From Aedes albopictus (Eukaryota; Arthropoda; Insecta; Diptera; Culicidae): a stretch of DNA of 64,000 nucleotides. Below, piece by piece: positions 56,454-64,000 of the stretch (positions are counted from its first letter, which is position 1; each line of letters begins with the position of its first letter). The notes beneath the pieces are model-generated. The model was not told where the DNA came from, did not search any database, and was given only the letters and a program-made list of their open reading frames with translations. Where the stretch lies: assembly GCF_035046485.1 (NCBI RefSeq), contig NC_085137.1, forward strand, positions 478,417,396-478,481,395, read 5' to 3'. The translations under genes were made by a program, and so were the position numbers.

Positions 56454-57752
56454 ATGGAGCCTCCTGAAGCAACAGAAGAGGACCGAACAGAAGAGGACCG
56501 AACCGAACAGGAGCAGGACAAGGAGGAAACACCAAAACCTGAGCTCTATGCCAATTCTTTGCGTGTGCGTTTCGAACCGGGAAGTGTGGATCCGCCAGAT
56601 GCAGCTATTTTTTCCTTTATGCGTGACAAAATGCAGCTGCGATCAGATGATCTGCTGGCAATGTACAAGGAACGATCGACGATGTCAGTGCTCATAAAGT
56701 TCAAAACGGAAGAGGACGTACTGAAAACACTGGACAGATTGCCAAGAACGATGGATTTCTGGATCGAAGCTCGTTGGAGATCCATTGTGACATTGTCGCT
56801 AGCAAACTCTACGGTTCGGTATGTCAGATTGTTCAATCTACCGCCGGAAATTGAAGACAGCGAAATTGTGGCGGCTTTGTTTCAATATGGAAGCATTCAC
56901 CGGATGGTTCGAGAAACTTATGGAACTGACACTGGATATCCCATCTGGAATTCCGTACGAGGTGTATACATGGAGCTTATGGAAGATTGTGAAATACCGC
57001 CGTTTATCACCATTCGGAATATTGTTGCTCGCGTGCTAGACGAAGGCTTGATAAACGATTGCCGCAAAGCAGCTCCTGACACGAAAAAGCAAGGTAATGA
57101 ACTTTAAATCCATCAATATTCAATTTTCAGTCATCGCCATAAAAAACCTGCCTTTTTTGCGACAATTCAGCACTGCAACACATGTTTGTCCACTGTTGAT
57201 GATAGATCACCGAAGTATAAAATTTTTAATTCATATATGATAACTGATAATGGAAAAATACGCAACAAATTAACCTTCTGATTGGCCACCTACGAAAATG
57301 TTCGAGATTATATCACAATTGTAGCGTGAATTTCGACTAGAAGTTGTATAATTTATTTAACAGGCTTTCTCAGTCCAGGGAAATTCAAAACAACTGGTCT
57401 TGTATTGCCCGACGTTTCGGCCTGGTGTATTTGGTATTTTCAAGGGTAAAACTGTCGGTCGTTTGTCGTTACATTCATGCTTTATGTATTATATAAAGGC
57501 AAAATACACCAGGCCGAAACCAGTCGTTTTGAATTTCCCTAGACTGAGAAAGCAAGTTAAAAATAACTATATTACAATCTGTAGAAGTTTGGATAAATAT
57601 TTTTTGGCTCGCCATGTTTGTCGTTTGTTTTATACATGACTCTTTATGCAGAAATTTTATTCACTAAATATGACTTCCCGCTACTTTTTTTTTCATTCAT
57701 AGAACCTGAACTGCCACCTTCCACCGAAGCAGAGAGTAGCGCTAGTGTATGA
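56454..57752 (+). CDS. gag-like (LINE ORF1-derived) protein with a predicted intron
   Basis: The ATG at 56454 starts 'MEPPEATEEDRTEEDRTE'; GTG and TTG codons upstream are not used in eukaryotes. After the acidic leader comes the RRM-like region shared with the 38-kb gene ('LRVRFEPGSVDPPDAAIFSF', 'LPPEIED', 'GYPIWNSVRGVYMEL'). The unspliced frame stops at 57107 (217 aa). A good donor CAAG|GTAATG lies at 57093/57094, and an acceptor with a pyrimidine tract, ttcattcatag, at 57692-57702. Splicing adds 'EPELPPSTEAESSASV' and a stop at 57750-57752, giving 229 aa. No zinc knuckle or reverse transcriptase is present. An intron would argue for a host gene derived from gag. Function unknown; nucleic-acid binding inferred. 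Confidence 0.65.
57094..57702 (+). other. predicted intron of the 56-kb gag-like gene
   Basis: GT at 57094-57095 and AG at 57701-57702, with a T-rich tract just before the acceptor. The intron contains the foldback element at 57352-57566. Predicted from sequence only. Confidence 0.5.
57352..57566. mobile_element. foldback element with 'cccgacgtttcggcc' core, in the predicted intron
   Basis: Left 'ggctttctcagtccagggaa' pairs with right 'ctagactgagaaagc', and 'ggcctggtgtattt' pairs with 'aaatacaccaggcc'. The right arm lacks the 'gtcgggcaatac' block. Same family as 58548-58858; similarity continues about 30 bases upstream of both. Confidence 0.8.
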
Positions 57753-57759
57753 GAGAAGG

Positions 57760-58547
57760 AATTGGAACCCTTTTCCAGCAAACAAGATGCTTTAGCGTTC
57801 CGGAGCAAAAGCCAAATGCATCAAGAATGGCATCAACTGCGTTGTGTGAACTGTCTAAAACCGAATGTACTCGCTAATACGGCCAACAGGATAGGATTGC
57901 GGTATGTTCCAGGTGCACATAGAGTATTGGTTCCCTTATTAAGCATGTGGTTCCCATTTTCATCCTACGAAAAACAAGGGATTGAAGCGCTGTTTGGTTT
58001 GTTTCTTATTTTTGTATTTTTTGTTAGAAGTGAGCACCCTTGAAAACAAAAAGAACGGAATCAGTTGATGCCGTAATCGCCTGTTTTCGAATAGGATGAA
58101 CATGGGAGCGTGAGATTACTGATGGAACACATATCATGTGAGTTTGGAATAACGATGGAAGTTAACTCCTCAGGCTTTAGCATAAGAACATCTTTCCTCC
58201 ATCGTTACCCATGTGCTACGGTAAATATGAAGAAAGTGCTAATAAATGTACTGAATCGTATCACATCTCACCTAGCTGTCTCTGCAAATTTATGTTTCTT
58301 AACGTCTCAAGGGAAAGCACCTTTTACAAAAAGTAAAATAAATCGGATATTCCAAATTTATTTAATTTTGTGTTCTATTTATCTATTTTATGGCTTTCCA
58401 AAAAGAATACAACAACGACACCTTTTCCGATACAGGCGCGATCAGACATTTATGATCATTTTTTGTACATATAGATAACGAGTACTATTTTTTCTTAAAA
58501 AATGTAATTATTTATTGTATCGTGACGAGAGTTTCGACTTGAAATTT
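57760..58547. other. unassigned sequence downstream of the gag-like gene
   Basis: Immediately after the predicted stop, the same frame reads 'EKELEPFSSKQDALAF', loosely like 'QLPSDKEMLAVAK' in the 38-kb protein, so this may be former coding sequence of the longer form. Further right, nothing was recognised. Confidence 0.4.
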
Positions 58548-58858
58548 GTTGAATATTTTAACTGGCTTTCTCAGTCTGAGGAAATTCAAAACGACTAGTT
58601 TTGTATTGCCCGACGTTTCGGCCTTGTTTATTTCGCCTTTTTCAAGGGTAAAACTGTCTGTCGTTCTTCGTTACATTTATATATATTTCGCATACAAAAA
58701 GCTCAACATGAAAATTGCGGCATATATAAATGTAACGAAGAACGACAGACAGTTTTACCCTTGAAAAAGGCCAAATAAACAAGGCCGAAACGCCGGGAAA
58801 TACAAAACTAGTCGTTTTGAATTACCCCAGACTGAGAAAGCCAGTTAAAATATTCAAC
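58548..58858. mobile_element. long foldback element, 'cccgacgtttcggcc' family
   Basis: A near-perfect hairpin from 'gttgaatattttaactggct' to 'agccagttaaaatattcaac' has arms of about 130 bases and an AT-rich loop. It includes 'tttttcaagggtaaaactgt' and its mirror. No separate target duplication could be read because the pairing extends to the very ends. Confidence 0.85.
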
Positions 58859-58859
58859 A

Positions 58860-59395
58860 TTATTTATTGTATTAAAAAAAAATATACCAAATCTTCTAGA
58901 CAATTCTGATAAGACTGATGAACCTAATCACTTCACTCGTAATGAAACTATGTAACCAAATTCCATGACAATCTGTTTTATGTAGATCACTCAAGTTGAC
59001 GAAGAATAACAGTAACAAACAACACGTCAAATACATCAAGAAAATTCCTTCCTCATCTGTTGTCACGCCTTCACATGAAATTATAGTGGCTAGATATGTT
59101 AATATTTAGGATGGTGTTCTACTTAATGCAGCAACATGACTTGTAGTTGTCATTTGTCGTTGACTTTCAATAGAGATCATGTGATCAACTTGTAATACAG
59201 TTAGACAAGTGAAAATCAATAGGTCTCTTTGGTTTTGAATTCATGAAATAAACATATGTCGAATTTTTACCGATTTTTGGTATCTTCTATATCACATCAC
59301 AGCTTCCATGAGTTGTTCCTATCTTAAATGATAAACCTTACACATCCAGTTCGTGAACTTAAGGTGGGATTTGAAAAAGAAGAAGAAAAACAGGA
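58860..59395. other. no recognisable feature
   Basis: AT-rich intergenic sequence. No gene or repeat was identified. Confidence 0.4.
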
Positions 59396-59407
59396 TTGAA
59401 CTTCGTG

Positions 59408-59589
59408 TTAAGTACTGTTCCTTTAAATTCCACTAAGAATTTGCATCCTTTGACAGATACGTATTTCGACCTCAACTGTAAGTCGAGTCAAGTACAAAAC
59501 ACTGAAGACGACCTTACAGTTGAGGTCGAAATACGTATCTGTCAAAGGATGCAAACTCATAGTGGAATTCAAAGGAACAGTACTTCACA
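59408..59589. mobile_element. foldback element with 'acagatacgtatttcgacct' arms
   Basis: The arms (about 75 bases, e.g. 'gcatcctttgacagatacgt' and its complement) surround a ~30-base loop holding 'cactgaagacgacc'. The sequence outside the arms shows no clear target duplication. Confidence 0.8.
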
Positions 59590-59885
59590 CGATTTTCTTT
59601 TAACTTACAGATATTCCCCTAACAAGCCCAGGTTCATAATCATCAGGATTGAACTGTCTAAGGGTATCGTAGAACTCCTTTGAGTATGGGGCATTCGAAT
59701 GCCGAAACGTCGAAAGGACAAAACTCTACTACTAGATTTCGACTTTATGTTCAGTTTGACGTTTTGCCTTTTTCGTACACTAAGTGTACTGGAAAGGCTA
59801 TATGTTCACTCCAAAAACGACTTTTTGATAGAAGGCCCGGAGGGTCAAGTCACATATACCAATCAACTCAGCTCGACGAATTGAG

Positions 59886-60032
<147 letters not shown>

Positions 60033-60049
60033 ACAAAAAAACTCACATC

Positions 60050-61620
60050 AATTTTTGGCAGTAAACCTCAACCGATTTTAATGACCGACGGTTCATTCGA
60101 CGCGGAATCTGGTCCCATTGTTTCCTATTGAAAATGGTTCGGATCGGTCCAGCCGTTCCGGAGTTATGGCCATTTACGTGTTCCGGATCAGTACCCTTGG
60201 AAGGGGCTATACATAAAAATGTAACAAACGCATACATGTGACACATCAAACTGCGGCATTTTCGATAACCTGATGAGCAGTTAGCAAGAAAACAGTATCA
60301 GATCATATCTGAACCGGTAGTGTTCCAGAACCGGTTCCGGATGTCCCGCCGGAAGTGGCCAAATATAAAAACGAACCAAATCCATGCATGCGACACATCA
60401 AATTGCGGCATTTTCGATAACCTGATGAGCAGTTAGCAAGAAAACAGTCTCAGACCATATCTCAACTGGTAGTGTTCCGGAACCGGTTCCGGGTATCCCG
60501 CCGGAAGTGGCCAAATATAAAAGTGAACCAAATCCATGCATGCGACACATCAAACTGCGGCATTTTCGATAATCTGATGAGCAGTTAGCAAGAAAACAGT
60601 CTTAGACCATATCTGAACCGGTAGTGCTTCGGAACCGGTTCCGGGTGCTCCGCCGGAAGTGGCCTTATATAAAAGTTGACAAAACTTTTGCATACGGCAC
60701 ATCAAATAACGGCTTTTTCGACAACTTGATGACCGGTTATTGAGGAAGTGGGCTAAAACCACATTATGGACTGTCAGTAGTGCCAAAACTAGTTCCGGGT
60801 TTCCCTCTGAAAGCGACTAAATATAAAATTGAACCAAACCCATGGCTTTTTTGATAACCTAATAAACTTTAGCAAGCATATAGTCTCAGACTATTTAAGA
60901 GACTATTGGTAGTGTTCCGCAACCGATTCCGGGCCGGAAGTGACACCAAACCTATGCATGCGATAGCTCAAATCACGACTATTTAGGTAACATGTTGAAC
61001 AGTTGCAAGAAAATAGACGCAAGCCATATCAGTGTGTTACGGAACCGATTACGGGTGTCCCGCCAGAAATGGTCAAATGTAAAAGACAACCAATACATGC
61101 GACATTTCAATGACTTTTTTAGTAACAAGATAAACGGTTAACCAACGAATAATCTCAGACCATATTTGGGAGAACCGGTAGTGTTCCAGAACTGGTGACA
61201 AGACGAGTAACGCGTCGAAAGTGGTAAAATATAGAACGGAACTAAACCATAGTGGCGATTTTGATAATCTAATGAACGGTCAACAAGAAAATAGTCTCAG
61301 GCCAATCTAGAACTTGTATGTAATAATATTTCGGAATCGGTTGCGGGTGTTCCATCGGAAGTGATTTAATAGAAGTGAACCAAAATCATGCAAGCGATAC
61401 ATAAAATTGTGGCTTTTTCAAAAATTTGCCGAACGGTTAGCAAGAAAATAGCCTCAGATCACATTCAATTTCGGCTTTTCAGTTGACAAAAACCTAGTCC
61501 CAGACAATATTTGAGACCACCGGAATCGGTTGCAGGTGTCCCGCCGGAAGTGGTCAAACGCAAAATTTAACAAAACCGATGCAAGCTGCACATCAAATAG
61601 CGGAATTATAAAGGTGAACA
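60050..61620 (+). repeat. ~152-bp tandem repeat, progressively diverged
   Basis: The unit contains 'ggaaccggttccgggt', 'cccgccggaagtggccaaat', 'cgacacatcaaa', 'cggcattttcgataacctga', 'gagcagttagcaagaaaaca' and 'tcagaccatatct'. 'ccggttccgg' begins at 60331, 60483 and 60635, giving a 152-base period. Later units (to ~61.6 kb) are shorter and degenerate; about nine units in all. Noncoding. Confidence 0.9.
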
Positions 61621-61639
61621 AAATAAATGTCAAAGCGAT

Positions 61640-62329
61640 AAATCAAATTGTGGCTTTTTTGATCGCATAAACACCTTATACAGTTTTTCAATGTTCAATC
61701 TCCTTATGCTTTTGAAATTACTGCTCACAATTTGGGTGCGGCTGGTTGAGCCCTCACTTTTCTTATTGCGATTGAAATTTGAATGGAAATGAAATTCAAG
61801 AATTTGAATGCATTTTTCTCGTGGGAAGGTCTAATTTTACATGAATCATGTTACCAATGATAATAAAATATAACCTAAAGTGTGCTGAAATAAACATTGG
61901 CGAAGATCACAAAGTGATCTTTGATTGTGTATACAGTTAACCTTCTTCATGCATTAGCTGCCGTAGTAAATGGAATGGGGTCATAATGACCCCAATACAC
62001 GACTAGGGTTGAGGTGGTCAAGCAGTCAACTGAGAGGTCTGATATTTTTCAGCTCTGTTTTGCTGTTGAACATAACATCGGAATATTTATCATTAATATG
62101 TTTCGAAAATCAATGATGGCTTTGTTAAAATTGTTGCTTTTCTATATGAAGTGTTTTCAGGATTCAGGAACATTTTGGCTAACGTCGACGAAAAGTTCAT
62201 GAGTACATATTCGACGAGAAAGGCACTATCACCACTAGGTGGATTAATCTGGTTTTTTTTCCTTTTCGACGTTTTGGCATTCGACATTTTGTCTTCCAAC
62301 ATCTTGTACCTGCCCTGCTAATCACCAGA
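61640..62329. other. no recognisable feature
   Basis: Unassigned sequence. It contains 'ttttcgacgttttggcattc' at about 62264, which is complementary to 'gaatgccgaaacgtcgaaa' at about 59696, suggesting a shared dispersed motif. No gene. Confidence 0.4.
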
Positions 62330-63134
62330 TAATCTCTTGAAAACCCAAGATACTTCTAGAAATGCATTGGAACCCCTCTAACACCTTCTTAGACTTCCCT
62401 AAATTCCTCTGGAAACTCCAGATACTTCCTTAAAAATCCCCGGAATCCCCTCAAACGCCCTAGAACCTCCTGAATCCCATTGAAAAGTCTTGAAACCCAC
62501 AAAGCGCCTGTAAACCTCTGAACTGCTTTCATGTGCCTATAAAGCAAATACAAATCCTCTTGAGACTCCTAGCAACATCTTATAAGCCCCTGGGACCTTC
62601 ATTAAAACTTTTGAAACTCCCAAAAATCCCTCGGCAGTCACCTCCAATCCCCTGAAACAGACTGCAACGCTCCAAAACCCTTAGAAAACCCGTCCGGAAA
62701 TTCTCTGATACTCTCCTGAAACCCTCTGAAAGACCAGGAAACTATTCTAAGACTCTCAAAGACTCCCAGGAACTTCTCCTAAATCCCCGTTAATCCTCAT
62801 TGAACCTGCTTCAGCCCCATGAAACCCACTGAAATGCTTTGAAACTCCACTAATATGATTCTGGCAATTTCTGATACTCTTCTCAAACCTCATCAAACTC
62901 GATAAAACGCTTTGAAGCCTGGGTTGAAGTGAGATTTAATCTAGATCCCTCTGTAAAGCCTGTGATACTCTCATGAAACCCTCCGAAACCCTTACAAATG
63001 TTCTGAAAACCTATTGAAATCATTTGATGCTCTTGTTAAAATTATCGAATTCCCCGGAAAGCCTGCTGCATCTAAAAAAAAAAACCAAGAACCCTCCAAC
63101 GCCACCAGAAACGTTAATAAACGCTTTCCAATCC
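62330..63134. repeat. degenerate 'ctgaaaccccttgaaactcc' array
   Basis: About 800 bases of weakly periodic, C- and A-rich motifs (gaaacccct, ctcctgaaac, ccctcgg). They differ in composition from the TTC/GAA arrays elsewhere. This is the insertion target of the 63143-63561 MITE, and the array resumes after it to ~63640. Confidence 0.75.
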
Positions 63135-63142
63135 CTCTAAAC

Positions 63143-63561
63143 CAGGGTACGAAAAACGGATCCCGCAGAAAAACAAACGCTTTGTCCTAAGCGGTACATG
63201 TTGGTAACAAAGGCGCTCCACAACAAACGCATGTCAGACGATGAGAGCAATAAAATAAACATCGCTTGTCGTGCGTGTGCCGATATTCCAGACTTTCTGC
63301 TGAAATTTTCTACCCACATCATCGAATTCATAAGCATTTGGACGAATTAAAACTCTAGCAAACCTCAGAGTCGAGTTTCAGTTGTAAAACAATGCGAAAA
63401 TCACGATCTGAATAGAACGAGACAAATATTCCTAACGTTTTTGTTGTGAACAAACTCGGGAACGATTTTGTCATTATCTGCTAACGAAAGAACAAAGCGT
63501 TGGTGCCGTGCCTTCTTTGTTGCCTATTTTTCACTTGCGGTGTCTTATTTTGCATACACTG
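63143..63561. mobile_element. hAT-type MITE with perfect 8-bp TSD
   Basis: The element runs from 'cagggtacgaaaaacggatc' to 'attttgcatacactg', flanked by ctctaaac at 63135-63142 and 63562-63569. The interior matches 8816-9165 in reverse complement and contains an extra block ('ttctacccacatcatcgaat') absent from that copy. Noncoding. Confidence 0.9.
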
Positions 63562-63569
63562 CTCTAAAC

Positions 63570-64000
63570 CCTCTATGATAGCCCGCCTGAAGATCTCATG
63601 CAACCCCCCCAAACCCTCGGAAACTTCCGAATCGACTTAAAACGCTTCTGGAGTCCTTTAGTGATATCTTTAAAAAAAAATTGAGAGATTCCTCCAAAAA
63701 TTTACTGAAAGATTCGTTAAGAAAACAATCCATGTATTTCGGTATTTCGTATTATCTTTTTTCCTTAATCATCCAGGGACTTTTTAAGAATTTCTGAAAG
63801 GAATGCCTTTTTAGAATACTCTGAATAGTTTCCATTTGAATTTTCTCCAAAGCTCCTCAACATAGCAAAGCATGAATACTTGCACAAATCCTCAATGGCG
63901 TTGTAAAGTTGAATGTATCTACTGACATTGCTGATGTCGGTACTACCTTCAATGTCAGAGACTCACTCAGCTCTACACACCTAGCTAAGTCCTTGTAATC
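63570..64000. other. array remnant and unassigned sequence to window end
   Basis: The C-rich array continues to about 63640, followed by TTC/GAA-type motifs and then sequence with no recognised feature up to the right edge. Confidence 0.4.

Larger units (their letters stand above)
52001..56470 (+). repeat. right arm of large inverted duplication
   Basis: Reverse-complement partner of 41350-45964. It starts directly at the LINE poly(A) ('aatattgaccaactgagacc') and ends at 'gcctcctgaagc', five codons into the gag-like gene at 56454. It contains the outer part only of the 45841-45980-type MITE, the mirrored arrays (52500-54250), an arm-specific insertion (54340-54690) and a small local duplication of 'aacaaacctggaagcaca' near 54800-54840. 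Confidence 0.95.

Noticed and set aside
38177..57107. Gag-like genes as an RRM sex-determining factor
   Set aside because: The resemblance is only to an RRM-like fold; the surrounding motifs match mosquito LINE ORF1 proteins, and nothing ties the locus to sex determination.

Overview
The window looks like nuclear DNA of an aedine mosquito (Aedes aegypti or a close relative). This is inferred from AT-rich sequence packed with RTE-like and CR1-like non-LTR retrotransposons, tRNA-derived SINEs with GAA tails, many foldback MITEs, degenerate 'ATTCCTGGAGGAATTTC' arrays and CCHC gag-like proteins. I see no rRNA, true tRNA gene, CRISPR array, bacterial operon or recognisable virus-derived gene. Most short open frames are translations of repeats.

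Layout. 1-580: 3' end of a gag-like ORF with a zinc knuckle, followed by an A-rich tail. 0.7-4.05 kb: a 5'-truncated, frameshifted CR1-like LINE on the minus strand. 4.06-8.46 kb: an array of ~200-bp units, inverted part-way, holding a nest of MITEs, four of them with 8-bp target duplications (hAT type) and one flanked by TTAA. 8.8-13.8 kb: more MITEs and a 1.4-kb direct duplication. 15.9-21.65 kb and 24.2-34.2 kb: two large elements, each bounded by the same 16-bp terminal inverted repeat and each with its own 8-bp target duplication. The first carries a SINE and two Helitron-like elements. The second carries an almost full-length RTE-like LINE with a long open reading frame, and another SINE. 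No transposase is visible in either.

35-39.2 kb: dispersed repeats, a 0.9-kb TA-flanked foldback element, and an intact 327-residue gag-like gene without a zinc knuckle. 41.35-45.96 kb and 52.00-56.47 kb are the arms of a large, very similar inverted duplication around a 6-kb spacer. The spacer holds RTE debris, a TIR element with a glutamine-coding repeat, and a young CR1-like LINE whose poly(A) marks the start of the right arm. The right arm ends in the first codons of a second gag-like gene (56454-57752), which appears to have an intron. The left arm carries an inverted copy of that gene's 5' flank and start. 57-64 kb: foldback repeats, a long (GT)n tract, a ~152-bp tandem repeat, degenerate arrays and one more hAT-type MITE.

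The only candidate host genes are the two related gag-like genes (38 kb and 56 kb). They share 5' flanking sequence and may be domesticated retrotransposon gag genes that were duplicated and then caught up in the inverted duplication. Everything else is mobile or repetitive DNA, and many of the boundaries can be read directly from target duplications or from an uninterrupted sister copy in the same window.
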